Below, piece by piece: positions 27,055 to 37,790 of a stretch of DNA of 64,000 nt. Below the pieces are notes generated by a model, which saw nothing but the letters and a program-made list of their open reading frames with translations, was not told where the DNA came from and made no database searches. Both the position numbers and the translations under genes were made by a program. The stretch spans positions 1-64,000 of the forward strand of contig JACNKX010000081.1 of NCBI GenBank assembly GCA_014381825.1, in the 5' to 3' direction. Within the stretch, counting starts at the first letter, position 1. Every line of letters begins with the position of its first letter. The DNA comes from Planctomycetota bacterium (GTDB taxonomy: Bacteria > Planctomycetota > Planctomycetia > Pirellulales > Pirellulaceae).

Positions 27055-27181
27055 AACAGGATCTCGGGAGAACTCCGCTAGAGAAAGCGCGCACGACCAC
27101 GCAATCTATTATCGTCGTACCGATTATGCCGAGTTGATAGCAGCTCGTGCGCGCGTTTAATCTTGCGCCGCTTAACCAGCT

Positions 27182-30100
27182 TCAAGCCGGTGCTTGCATC
27201 CGGCAATAGCGCTGGACGATAGCAGGGCACCAGTCAGCGTCGATGACTTCGCCGACATCGCAGTTATCACGGAGAAATCTAACGGTTTCCGAGTTTTCGA
27301 TGATCGTGTCGGTAACAAGCAGATCCCCAGCGACACCCAGATCCAACAGCCGCTTCGTCACGTGGACGGTCGAGCCGAAGTAGTCGAGCCGGTCATTCAG
27401 CGTCGTTACCATGGCGGGACCGCGATGAGCTGCGACGCGAGCTGTCAACGGATCCTTGCGATCGGGCGACGATAACGCCGCATGAATTGCCAACCCCGAT
27501 TTGACGGCGGAACTAGGATCGGTGAAGGTCGCGATCATCCCTTCGCCAACGATCTTCACAACCGCGCCGCCGTGTTGAGTAATGCAGTTCTCTAATGCGA
27601 CTAACGCCTCGCGGATCACATCGAACGCTTCTCCATCCCCAAGCTGCTCGTAAAGTTCAGCTCCGCCGCCGATCTCCGCCATGAGCATCGCAACGGTCGC
27701 CACACTGACCATCTGACCGGCTGACAGCACTTGTCCCGGCAATAGCTCGCCAAACAGCGGAAAGGAAGAAGCATCTGCCGCCGTAACTGCGTCGGCGCGC
27801 GATGCCGTTCGTTCGAGCCGCATCATCAATTCTGTCGGACCATCGTTAAGCAAAGTCACCACTTGCGAGCCAGTTCTCAGAATTGGAACAAGGTCTCGCG
27901 GTGTCGGCTTCGAGAGGCGAATTTCGCACCGCCCGCTCGCGCCGCGTGAAGCAACTCGCAGATCGACCGCGAACGGTAGCTGCGGCCCACAGAGGCGATA
28001 CGCGCCTTCGGACAACGCCAATTCCATCTCGAATCGTTCTCCGGGCGGCAGTCGCACTTGGGCCACGACATGTGCGGAGAACGCGGGCCCCCCGATACAG
28101 TAGGTCTGCACTTCGACGTCGCGAATTTCGGGATGGGCTCGAAAAATCATCTCGATCGAATTCGCAAAGTCTAGCTCGAAGTTGGCATCGCACGCTTCAC
28201 AGTGTCCGTGTCCTTCGAGTGCCGCCAACGACTCTTCGACGTTCGACGGAATGCGACAAGAAGGACACAGTATGTCCCACAACAGTACCAACAACCCTTC
28301 TCGTGCCCCGTGTAAACAAGCGGCGAGAGCGCTCGTCGCATCAAGGTCGAATCGTTCAGCAAACGCTCGCGGTCGAATACGAGCGACTTCCTGATCCGAA
28401 GCATGTTCCAGGAACTGCCCGAGCGTGTCGATTACGGTTGCATCGAGTCCTCGGTCACGCAACCGTTCGATGCGTTGGTGCAAACGAGTTCTTCTTCGCG
28501 CCGATAGCGCCGCCGACTTGCGAAACGCGTCGGCCGTCGGGTCGGTATGCTTGCCGCTGGCGATAAAGCCATCGATCTGTTGATAGATCCGACCAAGCGA
28601 GCGTCGAGCTTTCATGCCAATTTCCATCTTGGCGATCAGCCGCCCGAGCATGTTCTTCGGCTCTAGCAACACTTTGTGACTGAGCAGCGTTGTACCGTCC
28701 ACCTGTGGCGTAAGTTCCACAACATTGACAAACCAAGTGAACGGTCCGTGTGAAAACTCCCGCAGAACGCTCATTCTTCGACCTTCCGTCCACTCGAACG
28801 GATGCTCTTCCCAAGCGATCCGTTGACCCGCGATTCGTGTTTCCGCAAACCGACGGACGCCACGTTCTGGGTCGTTGCGAGTCGAAAATCGAGCTGGTGG
28901 CAAACCCATCGCTTGGTTCAGTCGATCCGTGTTCGCTACGAACGGCCATAACTGAGCAGCCGAAGAATTGAGTGTCCACGTAAATTCGTACTCCAGCGTT
29001 CGAGCGGCATCGCAGTTGGGGAGCGCCGGGTGAATTGCTAAAGACGTCGCTTTACCGAGAAGAAGATTTTCGAGATCAACCAGCAACGCTTCTGCATCGG
29101 CGTAGCGAGCATCTGGATTTTTGGCGAGCGTCTTCTCGACGACGCTCTCGATCGCGCTGCCTATTCCAGGTTTCGTCTTCGACAACGATGGAATGGGATC
29201 GTGGCTGTGTTTGTTCAATACAGCAACGTGCGTCTTGGCGACGTACGGAGGACGTCCCGCTAGTAAATGAAACAGTGTCGCCCCCATCGAGTACACATCG
29301 GATCTCTCGTCGGTCGCCTCGCCGCGACACTGCTCCGGTGGCATATAGAACGGCGTTCCCATGACGGCACCCTGGCGCGTGATCGCCAGCGATTCACTCT
29401 GATCGAGACTCCGAGCGAGCCCGAAATCCGCAAGTTTGACGAGCGGCTGCTGTGTTTCTGACGGAGCCGTTTCCGCCGAGATTCGTTGGGTGCCGGCTGC
29501 GGTCAGCAAGAGATTGTCCGGTTTGATATCGCGATGCACGATCCCCCGACTGTGGGCAACGGCCAAGCCTCGTGCGACATCAACCATCAGCGCGAGCGCA
29601 ACGACTTCGTCGAGCGATGTTCGTTCTTCCAGCAATTCCGCCAAGTTGCGTCCCGGCACGAATTCCGTCACTAGGTAGGACACGTCGTCTTCGGTATTGA
29701 ACTCCAGAAGGTTTGCAACGAACGGGCTTTGCATCTTTGCAAGCATGCGGGCTTCTTTTGCGAATCGACGACGCGACGCAACGTTGTTGACGACCGCTTT
29801 GCCAAGCACCTTGATCGCGACCGCTGCACCGTCCGCCATGTCCTCGCCCCGATAAACGGCCCCCATTCCTCCTTCGCCAAGCTTGCCGACGATTCGGAAG
29901 CGTCCCAATTGTTCCGGCATCGGCTCATCGCTTGGTTCGACGACTTCGACGTCCGACTCGACGGTTTGATCGAGCCGAGCGCCGCCTAACGACTCGCTCG
30001 TCGCGAGTTGCGTTTTATCGAAGCTCGGCAGCGTCGCTGTGGAGACGATCGCGATGCGCTTCGCACAAGAATCCAACTGCTCGGCAAAGCCTCGCGCGGT

Positions 30101-30811
30101 GGTTCGATCGGCAGGGTCTGTAGCGAGCGCATGAGACAGGCACGCTGCTAGTTGGTCGGAAATCGGCTTCAACTCGTCGATCGTGGTGAGGTCGTCCTTG
30201 ATCGCCCCAACCTCTACGCTGGCAGCGCGCTCGCGGTCGACATGCTTTCCCAATAACAGCCAATGCAGAATTGTCGCGAGGCTGAACACGTCGCTGGCTG
30301 CCTCGGGTTCACCCCGCGCCGCCTCGGGCGCGATAAAGTCAGACTGACGATGCTCCGGAGCGTTAATGTCGATTGGATGGGTGCAATCAAGCTTCCAGAC
30401 GTCGTCGTCGCTTTGGATGTTCTCTGGGCAGATTGCACCATGACTAAACCCAACGCGATGCATCGCGATCAGTGCGTCTGTAAGTTTTCGGATCAATCGG
30501 ATCGTATCTGCTTGCGAGAGTGGTTGCTTCGCCTGTTGTTCGACGAGATTCGCGCCCTCAAGCCACTCGAGCGCTAGGTGAGGCGGATCGGCGTCCAATT
30601 CCAGTGTCTCAATCGAACGTAATGCCGGACCGCTTGCTAACGCTGCCTTTGCCAAGCGTGATCGCAGTTCGACCCCGGAAGAAGAATCAGCATCGACGGT
30701 CGTGAGCAGTCGGATCTCGACTGGTGAATTCGTACGCATGTCGACGGCTCGATATCGACCGAGGTCGCTGCCTAGCAATGGCGCATCGAGCCGGTACCTT
30801 CCAACTTGCAT
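27182..30811 (-). CDS. Chimeric signalling protein: pseudokinase + Ser/Thr kinase + SRPBCC-like + Zn ribbon + divergent class III cyclase-like domain
   Basis: Active kinase: VGKLGEGGMGAVYRGEDMADGAAVAIKVLG, IVHRDIKPDNLLL, KLADFGLARS. N-terminal kinase-like domain with HGAICPENI in place of HRDxKPxN. CPSC/CEAC ribbon. Cyclase-like VVKIVGEGMIATF and DYFGSTVHVTKRL. Start at ATG 30811. Confidence 0.9.
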   Translation of the reverse strand: MQVGRYRLDAPLLGSDLGRYRAVDMRTNSPVEIRLLTTVDADSSSGVELRSRLAKAALASGPALRSIETLELDADPPHLALEWLEGANLVEQQAKQPLSQADTIRLIRKLTDALIAMHRVGFSHGAICPENIQSDDDVWKLDCTHPIDINAPEHRQSDFIAPEAARGEPEAASDVFSLATILHWLLLGKHVDRERAASVEVGAIKDDLTTIDELKPISDQLAACLSHALATDPADRTTARGFAEQLDSCAKRIAIVSTATLPSFDKTQLATSESLGGARLDQTVESDVEVVEPSDEPMPEQLGRFRIVGKLGEGGMGAVYRGEDMADGAAVAIKVLGKAVVNNVASRRRFAKEARMLAKMQSPFVANLLEFNTEDDVSYLVTEFVPGRNLAELLEERTSLDEVVALALMVDVARGLAVAHSRGIVHRDIKPDNLLLTAAGTQRISAETAPSETQQPLVKLADFGLARSLDQSESLAITRQGAVMGTPFYMPPEQCRGEATDERSDVYSMGATLFHLLAGRPPYVAKTHVAVLNKHSHDPIPSLSKTKPGIGSAIESVVEKTLAKNPDARYADAEALLVDLENLLLGKATSLAIHPALPNCDAARTLEYEFTWTLNSSAAQLWPFVANTDRLNQAMGLPPARFSTRNDPERGVRRFAETRIAGQRIAWEEHPFEWTEGRRMSVLREFSHGPFTWFVNVVELTPQVDGTTLLSHKVLLEPKNMLGRLIAKMEIGMKARRSLGRIYQQIDGFIASGKHTDPTADAFRKSAALSARRRTRLHQRIERLRDRGLDATVIDTLGQFLEHASDQEVARIRPRAFAERFDLDATSALAACLHGAREGLLVLLWDILCPSCRIPSNVEESLAALEGHGHCEACDANFELDFANSIEMIFRAHPEIRDVEVQTYCIGGPAFSAHVVAQVRLPPGERFEMELALSEGAYRLCGPQLPFAVDLRVASRGASGRCEIRLSKPTPRDLVPILRTGSQVVTLLNDGPTELMMRLERTASRADAVTAADASSFPLFGELLPGQVLSAGQMVSVATVAMLMAEIGGGAELYEQLGDGEAFDVIREALVALENCITQHGGAVVKIVGEGMIATFTDPSSAVKSGLAIHAALSSPDRKDPLTARVAAHRGPAMVTTLNDRLDYFGSTVHVTKRLLDLGVAGDLLVTDTIIENSETVRFLRDNCDVGEVIDADWCPAIVQRYCRMQAPA

Positions 30812-31089
30812 AATTGAATCGACGATCAGAAGCGAAAGAAAGATCGGCGGCACGACCGCTCATGCGCGATCGGCCCAATAATCGACAAAACGATGTTGTA
30901 CAGCATCGCGAGTCGGGTGGCATCCAGCAACGTTGCCCTAAATTCTACGGATCAGCGGCAACAGGTCGCGCCCGATCCCGTCACGTCGATTCGACGGCTT
31001 ATTGACCGTTCTGCGCACCGGCACCTATAATCCGCAACTCACTCCTTTACTCGATGCCCCTACCAGATATTCTGAGCGGAAATGTTGCG

Positions 31090-32274
31090 ATGAAAATTCA
31101 CGAGTATCAGGCCAAGCAGGTCCTGCGAGGCGCAGGTGTTGCGGTTCTCGATGGCCATGTCGCCGAGACGGACGACGAAGCTGCCAAAGCGTACGATGCT
31201 TTAGGCGGGTCGATCGCGGTTGTTAAAGCCCAGATTCATGCCGGCGGTCGCGGCAAAGGGACCACCAAGGAGAATCCAGAGCAACACGGCGTTCAACTTG
31301 TGAAAAGTGCGGACGAAGCTCGCGCTGTCGCCGAAGGTTTGCTCGGGAACACGCTGGTCACGATTCAAACCGGTGCGGAAGGCAAGACGGTCAACAAAGT
31401 TTTTGTCGAAGCCGGCTGCAACATCGCTCGGGAACTGTATCTTGGCATCGTGCTGGATCGTGCCGCCGCGATGCCCGTGTTAATGGTTTCGACGGAAGGC
31501 GGCGTCGAGATTGAGAAAGTCGCTGAAGAGACTCCGGAGTTGATCTTCAAGGAGCATTTCGATCCACATTTTGGCTTGCAAAGTTATCAAGTTCGTAAGC
31601 TCTGTGCGAAGCTCGGCATCAAAGGCAAGAGCATTCGCAGCGCTGACAAGTTTATGAGGGCGCTGTGCAAGGTTTACGTCGATTACGATTGCAGTCTCGC
31701 TGAAATCAATCCTCTGGTTGTGACGGGTGAAGGCGAGTTGGTTGCGCTCGACGCGAAGATGAGCTTCGACGACAACGCTCTCTTCCGTCATAAAGACATT
31801 CTCGAGTTCCGCGATCTAACTGAAGAAGAGCCCTCCGAGGTTCGTGCCGGCGAAGCAGGTCTAAGCTATGTCAAACTTGAAGGAAATATCGGCTGTTTGG
31901 TCAACGGAGCCGGCCTTGCGATGAGCACGATGGACATCATCAAGCTCAACGGCGGACAACCCGCGAACTTCTTGGACGTTGGCGGAGGTGCTAACGCCGA
32001 ACAAGTGACCGAGGCCTTCCGAATCATCCTCTCCGACCACCATGTGAAAGCCGTACTCGTAAATATTTTCGGCGGCATCATGCGTTGCACGACAATCGCC
32101 GAGGCGCTGGTTCAAGCGTACAAAACGGTTGGCTTTAACGTGCCGCTCGTCGTTCGCTTGGAAGGAACGGAAGTCGAAGAGGGAAAGAAGATCATCGCCG
32201 AAAGCGACGTCGATATTATCACAGCCGATGACATCAACGACGCCGCCAAAAAAGTTGTAGCAACGTTGATATAA
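31090..32274 (+). CDS. sucC: Succinyl-CoA ligase (ADP-forming) subunit beta
   Basis: [61 protein letters not shown]; start at ATG 31090. Confidence 0.97.
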   Translation: MKIHEYQAKQVLRGAGVAVLDGHVAETDDEAAKAYDALGGSIAVVKAQIHAGGRGKGTTKENPEQHGVQLVKSADEARAVAEGLLGNTLVTIQTGAEGKTVNKVFVEAGCNIARELYLGIVLDRAAAMPVLMVSTEGGVEIEKVAEETPELIFKEHFDPHFGLQSYQVRKLCAKLGIKGKSIRSADKFMRALCKVYVDYDCSLAEINPLVVTGEGELVALDAKMSFDDNALFRHKDILEFRDLTEEEPSEVRAGEAGLSYVKLEGNIGCLVNGAGLAMSTMDIIKLNGGQPANFLDVGGGANAEQVTEAFRIILSDHHVKAVLVNIFGGIMRCTTIAEALVQAYKTVGFNVPLVVRLEGTEVEEGKKIIAESDVDIITADDINDAAKKVVATLI

Positions 32275-32329
32275 CGTCGTGGTGGCTTCCAGCCGCCGCA
32301 GATTCAAAGCAAACTCGAAAGTTGCAACG

Positions 32330-33211
32330 ATGAGCATTCTGGTAAACAAAGACACGCGTTTGATCTGCCAAGGTATCACCGGCAAGGCCGGTGAATTTCA
32401 CTCGAAGAACTGCCTGGATTACGGAACCGATCTTGTTGGTGGCGTAACGCCCGGCAAAGGCGGCGAAGAAGTCCTCGGCAAGCCGGTTTTCGATACCGTC
32501 GCAGAAGCCGTCGAGCAAACTGGTGCGGACGCAACGATGATCTTTGTGCCTGCTCCATTCACAGCGGACGCGATTCTCGAAGCGATCGATGCGGGCATCA
32601 AAACGATTGTGGCAATTACCGAGGGCGTTCCTGTCTTGGACATGGTTCGCGTCTATGAGATTGTTCGGAACAGCGACTCGGTACTGATCGGACCAAATTG
32701 TCCGGGCGTGATCACATCCGACGAATGCAAGATCGGCATCATGCCCGGTTACATTCATCAGCCTGGCAAAGTCGGTGTCATGAGCCGTAGCGGCACACTC
32801 ACCTATGAAGCCGTTTGGCAAACCTCGAGCATGGGACTTGGCCAGACGACGTGCGTTGGACTGGGCGGCGATCCAATCGTCGGGACATCATTCATCGATC
32901 TCTTCAAACTCTACGAAGCCGATCCAGCCACGGAGGCGATTCTAATGATCGGCGAAATCGGCGGCACCGCGGAAGAAGAAGCCGCAGCGTTCGTCAAGGA
33001 ACATGTCACGAAGCCAGTTGCCGCGTTCATCGCCGGTCGCACCGCGCCTCCCGGCAAACGAATGGGTCACGCCGGTGCCATCATCTCCGGTGGCAAAGGC
33101 ACTGCGGCCGAGAAGGTTGCCGCTCTTCAAGACGCTGGCATCGCAGTGGCGGAAAGTCCTGGTGACATGGGCGAGGCGGTTGCTCGCGCGATTAAGAACA
33201 AGGGCAGGTAG
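32330..33211 (+). CDS. sucD: Succinyl-CoA ligase subunit alpha
   Basis: [92 protein letters not shown]. Confidence 0.97.
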   Translation: MSILVNKDTRLICQGITGKAGEFHSKNCLDYGTDLVGGVTPGKGGEEVLGKPVFDTVAEAVEQTGADATMIFVPAPFTADAILEAIDAGIKTIVAITEGVPVLDMVRVYEIVRNSDSVLIGPNCPGVITSDECKIGIMPGYIHQPGKVGVMSRSGTLTYEAVWQTSSMGLGQTTCVGLGGDPIVGTSFIDLFKLYEADPATEAILMIGEIGGTAEEEAAAFVKEHVTKPVAAFIAGRTAPPGKRMGHAGAIISGGKGTAAEKVAALQDAGIAVAESPGDMGEAVARAIKNKGR

Positions 33212-33250
33212 TCGAACGGCAAATACCTGGAGTGGCTACTTAGGTCGCAG

Positions 33251-33277
33251 GCAAGGCGAAGTTCTGGATCGCCTTGC
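33251..33277. terminator. Hairpin (9-bp stem, 9-nt loop) just downstream of sucD; possible terminator without clear T-tract
   Basis: gcaaggcga-agttctgga-tcgccttgc. Confidence 0.45.
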
Positions 33278-33357
33278 GGTAGTCGAATGGTTAGAATAGT
33301 AGCGGTGGGCCAGCCGCGCCCAGGGATTCCTCTCTTTTGCGGTCGGAGAGCATCGAT

Positions 33358-33573
33358 ATGCTAGGACCAAACTACACCGCCGTAATTCGCCGCGATGGCG
33401 AATGGTGGATCGGTTGGGTTGAGGAAATACCAGGCGTCAATTCTCAAGGCGCGACGCGAGACGAGTTGCTCTCGAATCTCCGCGAAGCACTCTCCGAGGC
33501 ACTGGAAATGAATCGCAAGGCCGCTCGATCGGCGGCAGGCACGACATTTGAAGAGGTTGCGATTCAGTTGTGA
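33358..33573 (+). CDS. hicB: HicB-like type II antitoxin
   Basis: YTAVIRRDGEWWIGWVEEIPGVNSQGATRDELLSNLREALSEALEMNR; start at ATG 33358. Confidence 0.88.
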   Translation: MLGPNYTAVIRRDGEWWIGWVEEIPGVNSQGATRDELLSNLREALSEALEMNRKAARSAAGTTFEEVAIQL

Positions 33574-33755
33574 AACGCCGAGATCTCATTCGCCATCTAG
33601 TTAATCAAGGTTGTGAGTTGGTGCGAGAGGGTGGTAATCACTCGTGGTGGGGTAATCCGGCAAATGGCCATCGATCTGCAGTACCACGGCATAACGAGGT
33701 CTCCGACTTCCTTGCTCGAAAAATTTGTCGCGATCTCGGAATTGTAGATCCATAG
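33570..33755 (+). CDS. hicA: HicA-like type II toxin (mRNA interferase family)
   Basis: MKRRDLIRHLVNQGCELVREGGNHSWWGNPANGHRSAVPRHNEVSDFLARKICRDLGI; GTG start overlapping hicB stop by 4 bp. Confidence 0.9.
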   Translation: MKRRDLIRHLVNQGCELVREGGNHSWWGNPANGHRSAVPRHNEVSDFLARKICRDLGIVDP

Positions 33756-33773
33756 CCAGCAGGCCCACTCTTT

Positions 33774-34577
33774 TTACACTAGACGCCGTCGCTCTTGATC
33801 CAATCGTTCGGCGATAAACATAACGGCTCGCTCGGCCATCACGTTGTAATACTCAAAGCCGTGGCCACCGCCAGAGGATTCGAGATCACACTCGTGCGGC
33901 ACGCCTAACGAGTACAGCTTCATTCGTAAGCGATCGACGCTGTCCCACCAGCGATAATCTTCCGGATCGCAACTGAAGAACTGATGTCTGGGCCAGTTCA
34001 GAGGATGAATGTGTAAGGTGGCAGTATCTTGGCGGACAGCTTCCGGATCTGAATACATCAACGGGATAGTTTCGTCGTCATCAAATCGTGACTGATAGTC
34101 GATCGCAGGGGAGATGGCGGCGACAACGGGAAATCGATCGGGATGTTTGTAAGCGATCCGTAACGCTCCTTGGCCTCCCATGCTCGTCCCGAGTAATGCA
34201 ACATTTCGGCTCGCCGATCCCCACCGCTGTTCGACGTAGGGCAAGACATTGTCGAGCACATGCCGTTCGGCGGTCAATTGTGGATCGAATTCAGCGCAGA
34301 TCCTATCGGTCCACCAGCTGCGTTGTGTCATCGGCGAAATGACGGGCAGACCGTGCTGGGAAAACTGTTTGATGAACGCGGTTTTGTCGACGAGCCGATT
34401 TAGATGGACGCCATGCAGATAAATCACAGCGAAACCATGAGCGCCGCGCTGAGGCGGCTCGTACACGTCGCACAGATGTCCGCCGACGGTTTCTTCGCTC
34501 CAAGTTCCCAATTCGCTGGTCATCGCGCGTCGCCTTCGATCTTCAACCGTGAATCGCTCAATAGAAGCAGCCATCAC
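33774..34577 (-). CDS. Alpha/beta hydrolase (esterase-like)
   Basis: AVIYLHGVHLNRL, ALLGTSMGGQGALRIAYKHPDRFPVVAAISPAI (GxSxG), GGGHGFEYY; true start may be ATG 34523. Confidence 0.85.
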   Translation of the reverse strand: MMAASIERFTVEDRRRRAMTSELGTWSEETVGGHLCDVYEPPQRGAHGFAVIYLHGVHLNRLVDKTAFIKQFSQHGLPVISPMTQRSWWTDRICAEFDPQLTAERHVLDNVLPYVEQRWGSASRNVALLGTSMGGQGALRIAYKHPDRFPVVAAISPAIDYQSRFDDDETIPLMYSDPEAVRQDTATLHIHPLNWPRHQFFSCDPEDYRWWDSVDRLRMKLYSLGVPHECDLESSGGGHGFEYYNVMAERAVMFIAERLDQERRRLV

Positions 34578-34750
34578 TCTCCGCGTGATGAGCGCTCGTC
34601 ACTTGGAAAGAGACCGATACGTTGACTCTCGCCGGGCAAATCAACTCTGCCCAGCGTACCGATGCCAGCACGCTTGGGCTACCCGTCCGTCATCACCCCT
34701 TTTAGAATAGCGACCGCCAATCGAACATTCGTGGAATACGGACTGCCAGC

Positions 34751-35278
34751 GTGAAGACATTACTTAGCGAAGAAGAACTCGAAGCCGGCGTCGCTCGCAT
34801 GGCGAGCGAAATCGCTGCATCGTACCGCGAACGGCCACTGACGATCGTTGGCGTGTTAACGGGCAGCATTGTCTTGTTGGCGGATCTCATAAGGCAACTC
34901 GATATGTCGCTGCGTGTCGGCGTGCTGCAAGCCAGTAGCTATCGCAGCGGAACTACTCGCGGCGAGTTGACAATCAATTCAGAAATGATGCTCGACGTTG
35001 CAGGGCGTGATATCCTCGTGGTTGATGATATCTTTGACACCGGTCACACGTTGGTCGAAGTCGTTGCCAAGCTGAATGAATTGGCGCCGACTTCAGTGAA
35101 GACGGCTGTGCTACTGCGGAAGCACGGTCGACAGGAAGTCGATTTCAGGCCGGATTTCGTTGCGTTTGATATCCCCGACGAGTTCGTTGTAGGTTACGGG
35201 CTGGACTATGCGGATCAGTATCGGCATCTTCGTGACCTTGTGGTGCTGGAGCCGGACGATCTGGCCAGTGACAAATAA
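34751..35278 (+). CDS. hpt: Hypoxanthine phosphoribosyltransferase
   Basis: LTIVGVLTGSIVLLADLIRQLD; GRDILVVDDIFDTGHTLVEV (PRPP motif); FVVGYGLDYADQYRHLRDLVVLEP. Confidence 0.95.
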   Translation: MKTLLSEEELEAGVARMASEIAASYRERPLTIVGVLTGSIVLLADLIRQLDMSLRVGVLQASSYRSGTTRGELTINSEMMLDVAGRDILVVDDIFDTGHTLVEVVAKLNELAPTSVKTAVLLRKHGRQEVDFRPDFVAFDIPDEFVVGYGLDYADQYRHLRDLVVLEPDDLASDK

Positions 35279-36459
35279 TGAATCCATTGCGGCTCCTGAT
35301 GGTGACTCCCCGCTATTGGCCGCTGGTCGGCGACACAGAACGTGTGACCACGCGGCTAGCGAATGAGTTCTGCGCGCGAGGTTGCCCAACGACGATTCTT
35401 ACAGCAAGATGGCACACTGACTGGCCGGAGACGGTCTCTCACCGTGATGCTGTGGTAAAGCGTCTGCCAGGATCGCCACGAGGTGGTTGGACGACATTTA
35501 GTTACATGCGTGCCTTGTCGCGTTGGATTCGCCGACACCAAAGCGAGTTCGATATCGTCTACGTCATGAATCTTCGGCAAGATGCTTACGCGGTTGTCGG
35601 AGCGTTGCAATCTTCCGCCCCTCCGGTCGTGCTCCGAGCCCAACGGGCGGGCGCCACGGGCGATTGCGATTGGCAAGACCACGCACGTTTCGGGAAACGC
35701 ATTCGTCGGCGTTGCCACGCGGCTGACGCGATCATCGCGTCGACGGATGCCAGCGTTGACGAGTTGCTACGCGCCGGTTACTCATCCATTCACAAGATCG
35801 AATACGGAGCGGAGGAGATCGAGCCGCGAAGCGCCGCGTCTCGCTTTCATGCTCGCGCGGCGCTAGCCGACGTAAATCAGGACCTCGAAGTCGCCGAGTT
35901 CGCTCCCGTTGCGATCTGCGTCGATCGCTTTGCCGAAGGACGCGGCTTAGCAGATCTGATTCGAGCGTGGCTTCCGATCGCCGATCGCTGGCCGAGTGCC
36001 AAGTTATGGTTGATCGGAGATGGGCCGCTGCGCGATTCGTTGTACGAGCGAGTTGTTGATCTAGGCTTGCGGCAGCAGATCTCGATGCCGGGAAGCTTCG
36101 ACGAACTAAGCGAGTTGTATCATGCGGCGGACTTGTTTGTGTCGCCTTCTCCGGACTACGGGACGTCGCAGGCATTGGTCGAGGCAATGGCCGGAGGATT
36201 GCCAATCATCGCGACCGACACACCGGATGTGCGAGAAATGATAGATCACGGGAGCCACGGTTATTGCGTTCCGTCCGAAAACCGGAAACAGCTGTCCGAA
36301 CGAATCGCACAATTGTTCGAAGCGACCGAGTTGGCGTTGCAGTATGGACTCGCCGTGCGACGCCGAGCAAACGAGTGCTTTTCACTGGCTCATGTTGTGG
36401 ATAACCATCTCGCGTTATTTGAGCAGTTAGTCAACTCCGCACCGCGGGGGATCGCATGA
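35278..36459 (+). CDS. Glycosyltransferase family 4 (GT-B)
   Basis: LIGDGPLRDSLYERVVDLGLRQQISMPGSFDELSELYHAADLFVSPSPDYGTSQALVEAMAGGLPIIATD. Confidence 0.9.
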   Translation: MNPLRLLMVTPRYWPLVGDTERVTTRLANEFCARGCPTTILTARWHTDWPETVSHRDAVVKRLPGSPRGGWTTFSYMRALSRWIRRHQSEFDIVYVMNLRQDAYAVVGALQSSAPPVVLRAQRAGATGDCDWQDHARFGKRIRRRCHAADAIIASTDASVDELLRAGYSSIHKIEYGAEEIEPRSAASRFHARAALADVNQDLEVAEFAPVAICVDRFAEGRGLADLIRAWLPIADRWPSAKLWLIGDGPLRDSLYERVVDLGLRQQISMPGSFDELSELYHAADLFVSPSPDYGTSQALVEAMAGGLPIIATDTPDVREMIDHGSHGYCVPSENRKQLSERIAQLFEATELALQYGLAVRRRANECFSLAHVVDNHLALFEQLVNSAPRGIA

Positions 36460-37559
36460 CGATTCGCGTACTTCAGATCATTCCAACGCTCGTCCGCGGT
36501 GGTGCCGAGAAGCAGTTAACCGAGTTAGCCATCGGTTTGCCGCGGGATGAGTTCGACGTACATGTCGCTGTTCTCACTCATACCGGTCCTTATGAGGAGA
36601 CACTACGGGCCCATGATGTGCCAGTGACCATCATCGGCAAGTCGTTGAAAGTCGATCCATTCGCATACTTGCGACTGAAGGCTCACATCAAACAGCTTCA
36701 GCCTGATCTCGTTCACACGTGGATCTTCGCCGCAAATAGCTATGGACGGCAGGCCGCGTTCTCGGCGGGCGTCAAACACGTGCTGGCAGGCGAACGATGC
36801 GTCGATCGCTGGAAAGTGTGGCATGAATTTGCTATCGACCGTCGGCTTGCGAAACGGACTGAGCGGATCGTCACAAACAGTTCCGGTGTCCGTGACTTCT
36901 ATGCTGAAAATGGAATTCCTGCCGAGAAGTTCACGATCATTCCAAATGGCATCCGCCCGATTGAAACCACCGGCGATCTGACTCGTCAGCATCTACTTGA
37001 CGAACTCGAACTTCCGGCTGACGCAAAGTTGATCGGATCGGTCGGACGGCTTTGGCCGCAGAAACGGACGAAGGATTTGATTTGGGCTGCTGAGTTGTTG
37101 AAGGCCGCTCGCGACGACACGCACTTGCTATTGATCGGTGACGGGCCGCAACGCGAAGCTCTACTTCGATTCCGCAATGAAGTCCAAATCGCAGATCGCG
37201 TTCACTTCCTCGGCGAACGAGAAGACGTACACGAGCTGCTTCCGTTGCTGGATTGCTTCTGGCTAGCTAGTGGCTACGAAGGTCAATCGAATGCGATCAT
37301 GGAGGCGATGTCGGTCGGTGTGCCCGTCGTCACCTCGGATATTCCGGGCAATCGCGATCTCGTCGTCCCTGAGCAAACCGGGTACCTCGTGCCGGTGGGC
37401 GACTCCGCCGAAATGGCACGCAAAACACAATTGATCATTGATGATCCCGATCGATCCGCCAGATTTTCGGAAGCCGCACGCGCTCGAATGCGTGATGAAT
37501 TTTCCATCGAGAAGATGGTCGAGCGTCATGCCAAACTATATCGGGAGATCGTGGGGTGA
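36456..37559 (+). CDS. Glycosyltransferase family 4 (GT-B)
   Basis: VLQIIPTLVRGGAEKQLTELAIGL; LIGDGPQREALLRFRNEVQIADRVHFLGEREDVHELLPLLDCFWLASGYEGQSNAIMEAMSVGVPVVTSD. Confidence 0.93.
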   Translation: MTIRVLQIIPTLVRGGAEKQLTELAIGLPRDEFDVHVAVLTHTGPYEETLRAHDVPVTIIGKSLKVDPFAYLRLKAHIKQLQPDLVHTWIFAANSYGRQAAFSAGVKHVLAGERCVDRWKVWHEFAIDRRLAKRTERIVTNSSGVRDFYAENGIPAEKFTIIPNGIRPIETTGDLTRQHLLDELELPADAKLIGSVGRLWPQKRTKDLIWAAELLKAARDDTHLLLIGDGPQREALLRFRNEVQIADRVHFLGEREDVHELLPLLDCFWLASGYEGQSNAIMEAMSVGVPVVTSDIPGNRDLVVPEQTGYLVPVGDSAEMARKTQLIIDDPDRSARFSEAARARMRDEFSIEKMVERHAKLYREIVG

Positions 37560-37790
37560 TGTTTGTCGCTCGTTCCGTAAGTACCAGCCTGGATGCAATC
37601 CAGGGGAACGATGCGTCACATTTGGAACACTGATCTACACTGATTGCCATTACTGATTTAATGAGTAGAGTCCAAGCGGCGGCGTCCGATAAGCGTCAAT
37701 TAGCGAAGATCAGCGTTCCCTTTCGGATAGTTAGAATCTTGCTCCAATTGTTCGCAGCGTAATTAACTTTCAACGTGTAGACTCTAATTC

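Noticed and set aside
37588-37604. Short hairpin cctggat-gca-atccagg between the second GT4 gene and asnB
   Set aside because: 7-bp stem only, no T-tract; could be chance or a repeat remnant, too weak to call.
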